Positions 17,831 to 26,792 are shown, numbered from the stretch's first letter. The stretch is DNA of 64,000 nucleotides from CBDBLK01 sp965215445 (GCA_965215445.1 CBDCDT010000002.1:1116001-1180000), one strand, 5' to 3'. Notes: generated by a model from the sequence alone, not told the origin. Program-made: numbers and translations.

Positions 17831-19579
17831 TTCTTGCAGGTGTGCGGCCTCGATGGGTGAAGGAGCTTCGGACATCAAGTCCGTGGCCGAAGTGGTTTTG
17901 GGGAAGGCAATGACATCCCGAATGGATTGGCACTTGGCCAAGAGCATGACAATGCGGTCGAGGCCAAAGGCCACTCCGGCATGAGGGGGAGTGCCAAAGC
18001 GCAGGGCCTGCAAAAAAGGGCCAAACTGCCGTTTCGTCTCTTCTTCGGACATACCTAAAACTTGAAACATTCTGGCCTGAACGTCCCGTTGATAAATTCT
18101 CACCGATCCCCCTCCCAACTCATACCCGTTGCAAACCACGTCGTAGGCATCGGCATAAGTTTTTTGCCAGACATCCTCGCTTCCATTCATAAAATGTTCC
18201 AGATGTTCGCGCTTTGGCGCTGTAAAGGGGTGGTGTTTGGCCACCGGCCGTTTATTTTCATCGTCCCATTCAAAAAGGGGGAAATCGTAAACCCACACAA
18301 AACGGTACTCATCCCCTAAAAGCTTTAGAGCATCAGCGAGATGAGTCCTCAGAGCATGGGCCGAAGCGTGTACCACTGAAGCGTCACGATCGGCGACAAA
18401 TAACCAGGTTCCATCTCCGCGCACCTGTGCTTTATCCTGCAATTTTTGCAAAATTTCGGGAGTGATAAATTTGGCAATGCCGGAACCGGCCTTGCCCTCT
18501 TCGACTTTAAAGTAGGCCACGCCCTTGCCACCAAAAGGTTTGACCACTTCAGAAAGAGCATCGAGTTGTTGGCGTGAAAATTGTGCCACTGTTTTTGGTT
18601 TGGGTTCTTTTGGTACAAAGATGGCCTTAATCAGGCCGCCTGTATCCGCCGTTTGAGAAAAGACTTTAAAGGGAGAACCTTTAAAAAACTCCGTCACCAC
18701 GACGTGTTCGAGTCCAAAGCGAAGATCGGGGCGGTCACAACCGTAACTTTCCATGGCTCGGTCATAACTCATGCTGGGCATGACGAAATCTTCGGGTAGA
18801 CCAAATAACTTTTGCATCAGTTTTTCGGCCAGTGATTTTATATAAGCAGGGGTGGCAAAAGAAACCTCGACATCTATTTGGGAAAACTCGGGTTGTCTGT
18901 CAGCGCGCAGGTCTTCGTCTCGAAAACAACGGCAAATTTGAAAATACTTGTCAGTACCACCGATCATCAACAATTGTTTCAATATCTGCGGTGACTGGGG
19001 AAGGGCATAGGCACTTCCCACACGCACACGCGAGGGAACCAAATAATCGCGCGCCCCTTCCGGCGTTGCCTTGTAGAGGATGGGTGTTTCCACCTCGACA
19101 AAACCTTCCTCGGAAAACATTTGGCGCACTTGCAAAGTGACGTCACTTCTCAATTTTAAAATGTTTTGCAAACTTTGCCTGCGCAAATCCAGGTAGCGAT
19201 AGCGCAGTTTCAAATCTTCCGTGGCCTCGGTGGCACCAAAGGGCAAAAAGGGAATGTCGTCAATATCGCAGGCCGAAAGCAACTCCACACTTTCCACGCG
19301 AACTTCAATTTCTCCGGTGGGCATTTTGCGGTTTTGTGCTTCGGGTGGACGCAACTCGACTCGTCCACTGGCCTTGATGGTCGATTCCAAGGTGGCCTTT
19401 TTGAGGATTTCCAAATCTCCCTTGAAATTCACAAAATTGAGTTGAGTAACACCGTACTTGTCCCGCAAATCTATGAAGTGCAGGCCTCCCAGATTGCGGT
19501 ATTTATTTACCCAACCGCACAGGGTGACCTGGTTTTTCACATGTTCTAATCGCAATTCTCCGCAAGTATGGGTGCGCAT
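17804..19579 (-). CDS. aspS: Aspartyl-tRNA synthetase
   Basis: Class II synthetase charging tRNA-Asp. The start at 19579 gives MRTHTCGELRLEHV, the expected beginning of the OB-fold anticodon-binding domain; the longer frame adds 65 residues with no family likeness. The bacterial layout is complete: motif 2 in FRDEDLRADRQPEFSQ, the GAD insertion domain in the middle, and motif 3 in FGLDRIVMLLA near the end. At 591 residues the length is typical. Discriminating or non-discriminating status cannot be told. It is divergent from the DUF192 gene, with about 55 bases between. Confidence 0.95.
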   Translation of the reverse strand: MRTHTCGELRLEHVKNQVTLCGWVNKYRNLGGLHFIDLRDKYGVTQLNFVNFKGDLEILKKATLESTIKASGRVELRPPEAQNRKMPTGEIEVRVESVELLSACDIDDIPFLPFGATEATEDLKLRYRYLDLRRQSLQNILKLRSDVTLQVRQMFSEEGFVEVETPILYKATPEGARDYLVPSRVRVGSAYALPQSPQILKQLLMIGGTDKYFQICRCFRDEDLRADRQPEFSQIDVEVSFATPAYIKSLAEKLMQKLFGLPEDFVMPSMSYDRAMESYGCDRPDLRFGLEHVVVTEFFKGSPFKVFSQTADTGGLIKAIFVPKEPKPKTVAQFSRQQLDALSEVVKPFGGKGVAYFKVEEGKAGSGIAKFITPEILQKLQDKAQVRGDGTWLFVADRDASVVHASAHALRTHLADALKLLGDEYRFVWVYDFPLFEWDDENKRPVAKHHPFTAPKREHLEHFMNGSEDVWQKTYADAYDVVCNGYELGGGSVRIYQRDVQARMFQVLGMSEEETKRQFGPFLQALRFGTPPHAGVAFGLDRIVMLLAKCQSIRDVIAFPKTTSATDLMSEAPSPIEAAHLQELGLALKKV

Positions 19580-19634
19580 TTTTACCTCACTAGACCTTTT
19601 CAAGTTGCAGAAGTTTGGCCTAAAATAGTATTTA

Positions 19635-20144
19635 ATGTCAACTTTTTTGCGCTTTTTTCTTGTCTTTTCGTTTGGGGTGCTTTTTGCCTGCCAGTCGAGC
19701 ACTCCTGAAATTCCTTCAAATGTGCAGCTTGCCCTGCCTAGCGGAAAAATTCTCCAAACCAAACTGGCACTCACGCTCGAAGAGCAAACTCAGGGCCTTT
19801 CGGGAGTTTCCAAAGACCAATTTCAAAAAGATCAGGCGATGTTATTTGTCTATTCTCGAAAAGGTACCAGGGCCTTTTGGATGCCCGATACTTATTTTAA
19901 TCTGGACATTTTTTTTCTGGATGGTGGCCTCAAAGTTTTATCCCTGGAGAGAAATTTGGCGGCCCATCCAGGATACCATGAACCACCGAAAATCCAGCGA
20001 ACCAAGGCGCACATGGCCCAACACGTTTTGGAATTGCGTTCTGATTCGCCTCTGGCGAGAGAAATCAAGGTGGGGACAAGTCTGCGATGGATTTCTTCGG
20101 TGACCCTTTCGCAAATAATATCAAATATTCGTTTTCAGCAATAA
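19635..20144 (+). CDS. DUF192 lipoprotein
   Basis: A lipoprotein signal (FLRFFLVFSFGVLFAC) precedes a complete DUF192 domain: ALTLEEQTQGLSGV, then AMLFVYSRKGTRAFWM and the NLDIFFLDGG strand, ending in HVLEL. The family is small and widespread; its function is unknown. The last 80 bases overlap the convergent FtsB-like gene. Confidence 0.75.
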   Translation: MSTFLRFFLVFSFGVLFACQSSTPEIPSNVQLALPSGKILQTKLALTLEEQTQGLSGVSKDQFQKDQAMLFVYSRKGTRAFWMPDTYFNLDIFFLDGGLKVLSLERNLAAHPGYHEPPKIQRTKAHMAQHVLELRSDSPLAREIKVGTSLRWISSVTLSQIISNIRFQQ

Positions 20145-20688
20145 AGCCCAAATAATCCCGCACCAGCTTTTTTTGGTATTTGGCATCTTCTTTGATTCTT
20201 TTAATCTCTCGCATGAGCAACTTATTCGCCTCGACCACTTGATCGTATTCCTGATGCTTTAATCTCAGCATTTCCTTGTGGGCACGATAATCGAGCACCC
20301 CTCCAGTGCTAAAAATTAAACGCAGTACCAAGAAGAAACTGAAAAGCCACGCCCCCTTGAGAGCGTAGTTTTGTAGGCGCTTTAGCAATGGAGACTGTTC
20401 TTTGCGGGGAAGCTCTCGGTTCTTATAGGACAATCTTTCAGCTACAGGAGCAGGCCGCTTGATGGAAGTTGCCAAAGATTCCGCAAAGGAAGGGCGGGGG
20501 GAAGATGTGCGAGGTGCAGTCCGCACTTCCTCGACGACATAATCTTTGGTGACGGTAAAATCTTGAGTTTTTTGTTTGGATTTTTTGCGACGATTGCGCT
20601 CAATCGCCTTGCGCAGTCGATCCGAAGCAATCGAGGAATTGGCAGAGGCCTTCGGGGTAAAGGTGCGCTTTGAACGGGGTAATTCCAC
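20065..20688 (-). CDS. FtsB/DivIC-like septum protein with a long cytoplasmic N terminus
   Basis: The layout is a basic, low-complexity N-terminal region of about 105 residues, one membrane helix (GAWLFSFFLVLRLIF), and a periplasmic coiled coil (HKEMLRLKHQEYDQVVEANK and on) that ends with VRDYLGFIAENEYLI. That end matches the family's 'aR..lg.v.pgE..f' motif. FtsB/DivIC proteins link early and late divisome proteins. The usual cytoplasmic part is only a few residues, so this tail is unusual. Assignment rests on topology and the end motif. Confidence 0.55.
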   Translation of the reverse strand: MELPRSKRTFTPKASANSSIASDRLRKAIERNRRKKSKQKTQDFTVTKDYVVEEVRTAPRTSSPRPSFAESLATSIKRPAPVAERLSYKNRELPRKEQSPLLKRLQNYALKGAWLFSFFLVLRLIFSTGGVLDYRAHKEMLRLKHQEYDQVVEANKLLMREIKRIKEDAKYQKKLVRDYLGFIAENEYLILFAKGSPKKSIADLSPP

Positions 20689-20824
20689 AAAACGTCCTGT
20701 TAAACTGCAAACTTCCTGTCTTTTTTATTCTATCACAACAAGATAACCAACTTCAGAAGTCGCTTTTTAGCATCTCTTATGCTTTACTGGCTCATTATCC
20801 TTTGGTGGGTTTGGTAACTTGTTT

Positions 20825-21187
20825 CTATTTTTGAAAAAATTTAAGTAGTGGTATAAGAATTGCGTCTGGAATCTCTCTTGAAAAATTCATTTCTCCATAT
20901 TGTTTAGACCCACCAATTAGTTGAGCATAAACCATTACGTCTTTGTAGATAGTAACAGAAAGAATATTTCCATCAGCAACCCATTCCAAGGTTACGCCGC
21001 CATCAGGAGATGCGGACAACTCCGGCATTATAATTGTATCTGGCATAGATTCAATAAAGGTCATTGCCAAAGCAGCAGACTGCTGAGACAGAGGGCCTGC
21101 GCCGTATCCATCCCAGTCGGTTTCTAAACATTCTGCAAATAAAGACTTTATTTCTGCCGTTAAAACTGATTTATTTTCTTGGCTCAT
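20825..21187 (-). CDS. Conserved hypothetical protein with a WDGYGA motif
   Basis: A 120-residue soluble protein with TDWDGYGAGPLSQQ, then PELSASPDGGVTLEWV and a closing REIPDAILIPLL. This pattern recurs in an uncharacterised family found scattered in accessory regions of many genomes; no activity is known. AGAGAG lies upstream of the start. It borders the AT-rich accessory patch to the right. The 262-base gap that follows shows no clear gene, tRNA or hairpin; it likely holds the promoters of both neighbours. Confidence 0.55.
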   Translation of the reverse strand: MSQENKSVLTAEIKSLFAECLETDWDGYGAGPLSQQSAALAMTFIESMPDTIIMPELSASPDGGVTLEWVADGNILSVTIYKDVMVYAQLIGGSKQYGEMNFSREIPDAILIPLLKFFQK

Positions 21188-21449
21188 TGCATTGGCTCTC
21201 TTTATGGAGAGTGTGACAGTCTTCGTAAAAATCTGTCAACGGCTTGAGCGATTCTCAATACTAAATGTAACTATCTGAAATGATTGAAAGCAAAATAGTT
21301 GTTTTCTGGGTTATGGCCAACTCATCACCCGGAATTCGCGCTTGCGAAGGCGGATATTTCCCCATTCTTCTTAATTGAAAATAATTTGAATTATACGATA
21401 ATAAAGAAAGTTAACTGTTTTTAATCTTTAAACAACTCTGAGGAAATTT

Positions 21450-22055
21450 ATGAAAAGCAAAATTTATTTAATGCCGCTTATGCTGACTTTTTTCGTTGCT
21501 TGTTCTTCTGGCCCTGCAAAGAAAATTGTTCTCGATTCATCAACTCCAAATAGGCCTGATTGGGTAGATTCCAGCAAACTTGCATGGAAAGACGACAAGA
21601 AGATTTTTTTCAGGGGAACCTATACTATTCGGGGAGATGAAAGGGCCAATGCCTGTGTTGATTTGGCCAAACTAGGTGTCAAAGAGGCCTTAATTACCGA
21701 AATACAAGAAGAACTAAAAGGCGCAGTTGATTCAGCACAAGACTCCATCCGTGCTGATGCCGAAATTATCCTGACCAATTCCCGTTCGGCACGTTACCAA
21801 GGGGCCATAACCGGCCTGCGCTTTACTTCCTCGTATTGGGAAAAGTACGCTTTGATTAACCGCGATCAAAGGATTTCCTGCTTTGTTTTAGGGCGAATCA
21901 GCGAAGTGGAATTTCGCCAAACCAAAAAGAACGTACTCAACAAAATTACCCGTGCCAATCCCAAACTCAAAGAGGCCATAACAAAAAAACAAATCAATTT
22001 CTTTGAAGAGAAAAGAGACACAGCAAGCAAGGAAGACAATGGGGAAGAAAACTAA
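21450..22055 (+). CDS. LPP20-like lipoprotein
   Basis: A lipoprotein signal (YLMPLMLTFFVAC) is followed by a region like the LPP20/LpoB-type family: PDWVDSSK at the start of the mature part, FFRGTYTIRGDERANACVD, and a later AEIILTNSR block. It has TSSYWEKYALI where the family has a 'yWek' motif. Function unknown. AGGAAATTT precedes the start. It overlaps the next lipoprotein gene by 17 bases, and both carry the same 'PDWV/ATWVNYPP' type of opening, so they may be functionally paired. Confidence 0.6.
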   Translation: MKSKIYLMPLMLTFFVACSSGPAKKIVLDSSTPNRPDWVDSSKLAWKDDKKIFFRGTYTIRGDERANACVDLAKLGVKEALITEIQEELKGAVDSAQDSIRADAEIILTNSRSARYQGAITGLRFTSSYWEKYALINRDQRISCFVLGRISEVEFRQTKKNVLNKITRANPKLKEAITKKQINFFEEKRDTASKEDNGEEN

Positions 22056-23262
22056 ATTTCCTGTCTTTGCCTTTCTGGGGATTGTATCTATAGCAGGTTG
22101 TTCATATCATCCTCGTCCCATCCCAAAATCTTGGGGCGTTGAAGAAAAAGCTAGCGTTAAAAGGAGAAACATAACAAATTACCCAAGCGATTCAAAAGCC
22201 ACATGGGTCAATTATCCTCCAAAGTTTTCAGGGTACAAATTTTATGTTGGCCACTCATCAGGTGCCAAATCTCAAGAAGAGGGGATTTCAATGGCTACAC
22301 GAGATGCTTATAGGCAATCCATTCGAGAAAATTTTGGGATTAAAGTGCGAATAAATATAAAATCATTGGAGACTTTCAAAGAAAAAAGTTATTCAAAAGA
22401 ATTTAACGAATCAAGCAGAAAAATTACATTAATGGGTTTTGAGAGAAGAAAAATCCATATAGAAAGAGAAGGCGATATATTTCATGTTTGGATTTTGTTC
22501 AGGTATTCCTTACAAAAAATTGAAAAAGAAAAAGAAAGAATAAGGAATCAAAAAACCGATTTTATCAAAGGGCTTTCTGAATATTGGGCCGGTAATGACG
22601 ATGAAGCGATAAAACTCTTTGGGAGTGCATGTGCTGATAATATTTTTGAAGCATGCTCTAATAAAGGATTATTAGAATCAGAAAAAGGCAAAACAAAGAA
22701 AGCAAAAAGATTATATGAGAGAGCGTGTGATGGTGGAATTATGATGGGATGTTATAATCTCGGAGTTATCGAGAATAAAAGAGGCAACACGATCGGGGCA
22801 AAAAGATTGTATCAGAAGGTTTGTGATAGCGGGGTTATAGAAGGATGTTATAATCTCGGAAATATCGAGAATAGGAAAGGCAACACGTCCAAGGCAGTAA
22901 GACTGTATCAAAAGACCTGTGACAATGGAATTGTAGAAGGATGTCATAATCTTGGAGTTATCGAGAACGAAAGAGGCAACACGTCCAAGGCAGTAAAGTT
23001 GTATCAAAAGGCTTGTGACGGAGGAGTTATGGAAGGATGTCATGGCTTCGGAATTATTGAGGGCAAAAAAGGCGATATGGCCAAGGCGGAAAGGCTATTC
23101 CAAAAAGCATGTGACGGGAGATTGATCACGGGATGTAGTGAACTCTTAAACCTTGGGCATATAGAGTATGAGAGGGGAAATACTGCCAAGGCTGCAATAT
23201 TATACCAAAAAGCATGTGATGGAGGAGATACTCCAGCATGTGAAATCTTAAAAAACCTTTAA
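22039..23262 (+). CDS. Hcp-like cysteine-paired Sel1-repeat lipoprotein
   Basis: The ATG at 22039 follows GGAAG and gives a lipoprotein signal with lipobox IAGC. Residues 30-165 form an LPP20-like domain with a basic end; the rest is a solenoid of about seven short repeats of roughly 32 residues. Each repeat carries two cysteines spaced as in CDSGVIEGC, exactly the disulfide pattern of Helicobacter Hcp proteins, and the repeat helices contain LGVIENKRGNT-like and AKRLYQKACDG-like phrases. Such repeats bind proteins or wall fragments outside the cytoplasm. The DNA copies are very alike between 22753 and 23046, a sign of recent repeat duplication. Confidence 0.7.
   Translation: MGKKTKFPVFAFLGIVSIAGCSYHPRPIPKSWGVEEKASVKRRNITNYPSDSKATWVNYPPKFSGYKFYVGHSSGAKSQEEGISMATRDAYRQSIRENFGIKVRINIKSLETFKEKSYSKEFNESSRKITLMGFERRKIHIEREGDIFHVWILFRYSLQKIEKEKERIRNQKTDFIKGLSEYWAGNDDEAIKLFGSACADNIFEACSNKGLLESEKGKTKKAKRLYERACDGGIMMGCYNLGVIENKRGNTIGAKRLYQKVCDSGVIEGCYNLGNIENRKGNTSKAVRLYQKTCDNGIVEGCHNLGVIENERGNTSKAVKLYQKACDGGVMEGCHGFGIIEGKKGDMAKAERLFQKACDGRLITGCSELLNLGHIEYERGNTAKAAILYQKACDGGDTPACEILKNL
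22753..23046. repeat. Tandem 96-bp repeat within the Sel1 gene
   Basis: The segment beginning TATAATCTCGGA recurs every 96 bases at 22753, 22849 and about 22945, with a fourth more diverged copy. It encodes the 32-residue Sel1/Hcp units and can vary in copy number by slippage or recombination. Confidence 0.6.
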
Positions 23263-23364
23263 AAACGATTGTAAATTGAGGATGATGAAATATTGGGTAT
23301 AGAGAAAGTCAAAAGGTTTGAACTATCGAAACGAAGAAATGGAATTTATGAGCCTTTTCTCAAA

Positions 23365-23718
23365 ATGACTAAGGCAAAGGTTTTCTTTTTACTGGCCTTA
23401 GTAATGATTCCTTTCTCCATTAAGTGCCCTTTCGGTAATTCGCTTAATACGGAAGAATTAGAAAGGATTCAAAAAGCCGTTAATCGAACCTATTTAGAAA
23501 CCATTGATCGAAGTGATTTTTTAACACCCTCTCCTTATGAGCATTACAAAAAAACAATTAGAGTAAAAGAACAAATTTTGCGAACAGAAGAAACAGAACA
23601 GAAAAAACGAGAAAGAACCGTAGAAGAGGCAAGACTCAAAGACAAAATGGAAAGGTCAGAAAGACTCAGAAAAGAACTCGAAGATATATTAAAAGAGAAA
23701 GAGGAAAAAAGAGAGTAA
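23365..23718 (+). CDS. Small exported charged protein
   Basis: The ATG at 23365 gives a signal-like helix (VFFLLALVMIPFSI) and a mature part that turns into a long glutamate/lysine/arginine-rich coiled coil over the last 60 residues. An upstream TTG at 23293 would add 24 residues without a better signal. No family recognised. It follows the Sel1 lipoprotein gene by about 100 bases. The 213 bases that follow hold a possible promoter (TATGCTATACT around 23874) and no gene. Confidence 0.4.
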   Translation: MTKAKVFFLLALVMIPFSIKCPFGNSLNTEELERIQKAVNRTYLETIDRSDFLTPSPYEHYKKTIRVKEQILRTEETEQKKRERTVEEARLKDKMERSERLRKELEDILKEKEEKRE

Positions 23719-23931
23719 CAACAAAAAAGCATCGGTAGTATTTTTTGTTTTAAAAAATTAAATCCATTAATTAATCCATCGCTGTATTGAGAAAGATGGT
23801 GAATTGACCAATGCCCTGAATCATTATTCCAGATTTAGAGCTAATTTCTCTATAAATTAAATCCACTTATTTTATGCTATACTAAAGTAGTAGAGATTTA
23901 TTTCACTTTGCTAAAAAAGGGAGTTTTATTT

Positions 23932-24558
23932 ATGTATGATAATAGCTTTTTGACTTATTTTCTCAACAAAAGAAAATTTTTTGAATATAACGGAAGACGT
24001 GTTGCTATCTTTAATGAAATAATGGAAAACGCAAAATGGCGTGATGTGATTGCCATGAGACAAGCCTATTTTTCACGAATTGCGAGAAATTCTCCAATAC
24101 CTAGACCAAAAAAGAAATTTAGGCTTAAAATCCTGCCACAGTTTTCTACTCAAAGAGGGAATATGAATAAAACGCCTGTGTATGTCAGCTTTGATTTTGA
24201 CAATGATGCGATATTAAAACAATTTGTTATTGGGCAATCAAAAAACCCTGATTCCCCATTTTCAGTTATTGACCATTCAATTAAAGAGGAAGTTAGGGGT
24301 AATTGGGTGGCAGATGCTGAAAGAAGAATCAAAAAGGCAGAAATTGTTCTCGTGATAGTAGGAAAATACACCTGTAAGGCTCAAGGAGTATTGAAAGAGG
24401 TCGCTCTTGCTAGAAAGCATCAGAAAAAAGTTGTTCAAGTCATCGGTTATAGAGATTCTAACCCAAAACCAGTTCCCAATGCCGGAAGACTTTATCGCTG
24501 GAACTGGGAAAACCTGAGAACGATTTTTCACCAGGGAGGTATTATTGTCAGTCAATGA
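23932..24558 (+). CDS. TIR-like protein of the DUF1863 (ThsB-type) family
   Basis: The start at 23932 has a strong AAGGGAG site. The first 77 residues are basic and unrecognised. From about residue 78 the domain is TIR-like: TPVYVSFDFDNDAILKQF, then NPDSPFSVIDHSIKEEV, a WVADAERRIKKAEIVLVIV strand-helix, the glutamate in GVLKEVALARKH, and the family's end motif in LYRWNWENLR. DUF1863 proteins include ThsB, which makes an NAD-derived signal in Thoeris anti-phage defence. An internal ATG at 24163 with AGAGGG close by would give the domain alone. The downstream membrane-protein gene overlaps by 14 bases. Confidence 0.75.
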   Translation: MYDNSFLTYFLNKRKFFEYNGRRVAIFNEIMENAKWRDVIAMRQAYFSRIARNSPIPRPKKKFRLKILPQFSTQRGNMNKTPVYVSFDFDNDAILKQFVIGQSKNPDSPFSVIDHSIKEEVRGNWVADAERRIKKAEIVLVIVGKYTCKAQGVLKEVALARKHQKKVVQVIGYRDSNPKPVPNAGRLYRWNWENLRTIFHQGGIIVSQ

Positions 24559-25159
24559 AGATACCAAACTGCAGGTTTTAATGGAGCATTATAAAGAAAC
24601 ATTCCAAAACATCAAAGATTTTTGGAAGTTGCGAGACCGTTTATTTTTGTGGGCCTTGGTGTTAATTGGCCTCCAGTTTTTTCAGATTTCCTCTCCTGGC
24701 AAATCCTCTAAGTTCATAACTGATTTGGTTAAAGAGCACTTGGGATTTCAAATTTTAGCTAATGTTGAATTATTAAACACATTGCTTTGGTTTATTCTTC
24801 TTTCTACTACTATTCGTTATTTCCAAACTAATGTTTATATAAATCGACAATATGACTATATTGGAGGATTAGAAAAGAAATTCACAATTTTTTTTGGAGG
24901 GGAAATTATTTGCCGTGAAGGGGTCGGTTATTTGAAAAACTATCCGTGGTTTTCTAACTGGATTGACTTCCTCTACACATGGGTATTCCCCATTTTATTG
25001 GTTTTAATTGGTGGCTTCAAAATTTATAAAGAATTTCCTGGTTACGAAAATATTGGTCAATGGTCATATTTTTTTAACATTGCTTTTTATCTTTTCATTT
25101 CTATTTCTACTTTTTTATATTTAATTTTTTTAAAAGGTGGTACAAAAGAAAAATCGTAA
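24545..25159 (+). CDS. Four-helix membrane protein paired with the TIR-like gene
   Basis: A 204-residue protein with membrane helices at about residues 28-45, 77-95, 140-158 and 177-198 and a conserved-looking soluble loop between the second and third (YINRQYDYIGGLEKKF and REGVGYLKNYPWFSNW). Translation probably begins at the TTG at 24545, seven bases after GGGAGG and inside the end of the TIR-like gene, so the two are coupled. A TIR sensor plus a membrane protein suggests a signal-gated effector that damages the membrane, but this is inference. A later ATG at 24581 is possible. Confidence 0.6.
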   Translation: MSVNEDTKLQVLMEHYKETFQNIKDFWKLRDRLFLWALVLIGLQFFQISSPGKSSKFITDLVKEHLGFQILANVELLNTLLWFILLSTTIRYFQTNVYINRQYDYIGGLEKKFTIFFGGEIICREGVGYLKNYPWFSNWIDFLYTWVFPILLVLIGGFKIYKEFPGYENIGQWSYFFNIAFYLFISISTFLYLIFLKGGTKEKS

Positions 25160-25184
25160 CTCACTCCAAAATGAGGAGCTGCAT

Positions 25185-26510
25185 TCAGGCCAAGAACTCG
25201 CGCCAATCCCTCTGGCACGCCTCTTCGACTTCTAGCGCTTCTTTGGGAATCTCGGCGGTGAGGTTTTGGTGTCCGTTTTTGGTAATCAAAATGTCATCTT
25301 CAATTCTTACTGCGATTCCGCGATAGGCGGCGGGAACATTTTGATCGTTTGTGGGAAAGTACAGTCCCGGCTCCACGGTAAAGGCCATGCCTGCTGTTAA
25401 AAGAACATCTTCGAGTTTGTCGTCGAGGTAGGATGCTTGGTCGTGAACGTCGAGGCCCAACCAATGGCCGGTGCCGTGGGGATAGTAGGGCAGATGCTTC
25501 TTTTTCTCCAAGAGTTCCGACGGGTTTCCACTGAGAATTTTGAGATCAATCAAACCTTCAATGAGGGTGAGTGAGGCCCTTTTGTGGAGATTGGCCAGCG
25601 TTTCGCCGGGCGTGGCCAGATCAATGGCCGCTTTTTGGGCGGCCAAAACCAAATGGTAAATTTCTTTCTGTGCGGGATTGTAACGGCCGTCTATGGGAAA
25701 AGTGCGGGTGACATCGCTGGCGTAGTATTCCACTTGGGCGCCAGCATCTATTAAGAGCATTTCCCCTGCTTTGAGTGCTGCCCGGTTTTCCGTATAGTGC
25801 AAAATCAGGCCATTTTCTCCCCCGGCCACAATGGAAGAATAGGCCTCGCCGAGTGCGCCCTGGCGGCGGAAAAGATAGTGCATGAGATTTTCAATTTCGG
25901 CCTCGTTTTTTCCCGCAGAGGCAAACGCCATGGCCGCCCGATGGGCCACTTCGCTTGCGTGGGCCGCCCTTTTCATCAATTCAATTTCACTATCCTCTTT
26001 TGTCAGGCGCATACGCTCGATAACACCATTGAGATGGTGAAAACTTTCGGGCAAAAAGACTCTTTTCTTGCGCCGTAAATCTTTGAGTTGGATACATTTG
26101 AGTACCTTTTCCATCAAGTCACGATTGTGCAAATCAAAGTAGACCTTTCGATACCCTTGAATAAATTCCCCGAGACGGCGCGAAAGTTCATGGATGGGAA
26201 AACTCTGATCGACTCCCACTCTTTCCGGGGCCTCTTCCACACCTGTGCGCTTTCCCTCCCACATTTCGGCCTTGGGGTCTTTGGGTCTGACCAAGAGGAT
26301 TTCGTGGGCCTTGCCCTTTTGAATCTGCATTACCAAACAAGCGTCGGGTTCCTCAAAACCAGTCAAATAGTAAAAGTGGGAATCCTGCCGAAAAGGAAAA
26401 TAGGCATCGCTGGAGTACACCTTGGGCGTACCCGCCGGCACGATCACCAGACCTTCGCCTATTGTTTTGGCCAGAGAAACACGACGCTTTTGATAAATCG
26501 TTTTATCCAC
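25185..26510 (-). CDS. pepP: Xaa-Pro aminopeptidase (aminopeptidase P)
   Basis: Removes N-terminal residues that precede proline. An aminopeptidase P N-terminal domain (YQKRRVSLAKTIGEG, FRQDSHFYYLTGFEEPDA) is followed by the M24 'pita-bread' domain. Metal ligands are visible: aspartates in LLIDAGAQ and YASDVTRTFP, histidine in HGTGHWLGLDVHD, and glutamates in TVEPGLYF and VRIEDDI. Length 441 is typical. The start is GTG, directly after the stop of the bufferin gene, so the two are translated together. The 3' end lies next to the TIR membrane-protein gene, which converges on it. Confidence 0.93.
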   Translation of the reverse strand: MDKTIYQKRRVSLAKTIGEGLVIVPAGTPKVYSSDAYFPFRQDSHFYYLTGFEEPDACLVMQIQKGKAHEILLVRPKDPKAEMWEGKRTGVEEAPERVGVDQSFPIHELSRRLGEFIQGYRKVYFDLHNRDLMEKVLKCIQLKDLRRKKRVFLPESFHHLNGVIERMRLTKEDSEIELMKRAAHASEVAHRAAMAFASAGKNEAEIENLMHYLFRRQGALGEAYSSIVAGGENGLILHYTENRAALKAGEMLLIDAGAQVEYYASDVTRTFPIDGRYNPAQKEIYHLVLAAQKAAIDLATPGETLANLHKRASLTLIEGLIDLKILSGNPSELLEKKKHLPYYPHGTGHWLGLDVHDQASYLDDKLEDVLLTAGMAFTVEPGLYFPTNDQNVPAAYRGIAVRIEDDILITKNGHQNLTAEIPKEALEVEEACQRDWREFLA

Positions 26511-26774
26511 TTAGTTCTTTTTGGGGGCGCTTTCCGAAGATTGAAGCGAGCCTCCCACCAATTTGTTACACAATCCCTTGGGGACGTAAACCCATTCTTC
26601 TTTTTGTCCGTCCTGCTTGGCCTTGGCATGGCAAGAGTGGGATTTTGTAGCGCAGTCGTTTTGGCCCTTTTTGGCCACGCCGTAACATTTTTCCTGGTCG
26701 GTTCTGCTGGCGGCAGACGTCGGTGCGGTCATTAACGCCGAGACTGCCAAAGAGATAGCTAACTCTTTCGTCAC
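26511..26774 (-). CDS. Orphan bufferin (DUF2282, BufA1-type) precursor
   Basis: An 87-residue exported precursor: signal peptide (LAISLAVSALMTAPTSA) and a mature part with four cysteines at 30, 41, 48 and 69 in EKCYGVAKKGQNDC, SHSC and YVPKGLC, which is the DUF2282 pattern. Bufferins are copper-binding peptides whose cysteines are normally modified by a MNIO enzyme (BufB, DUF692) with BufC (DUF2063). Neither partner is in the window, so this copy is an orphan. The start is a GTG six bases after AGGAGG. pepP begins at its stop codon. Confidence 0.75.
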   Translation of the reverse strand: MTKELAISLAVSALMTAPTSAASRTDQEKCYGVAKKGQNDCATKSHSCHAKAKQDGQKEEWVYVPKGLCNKLVGGSLQSSESAPKKN

Positions 26775-26792
26775 CTTTTCCTCCTAGATTTA

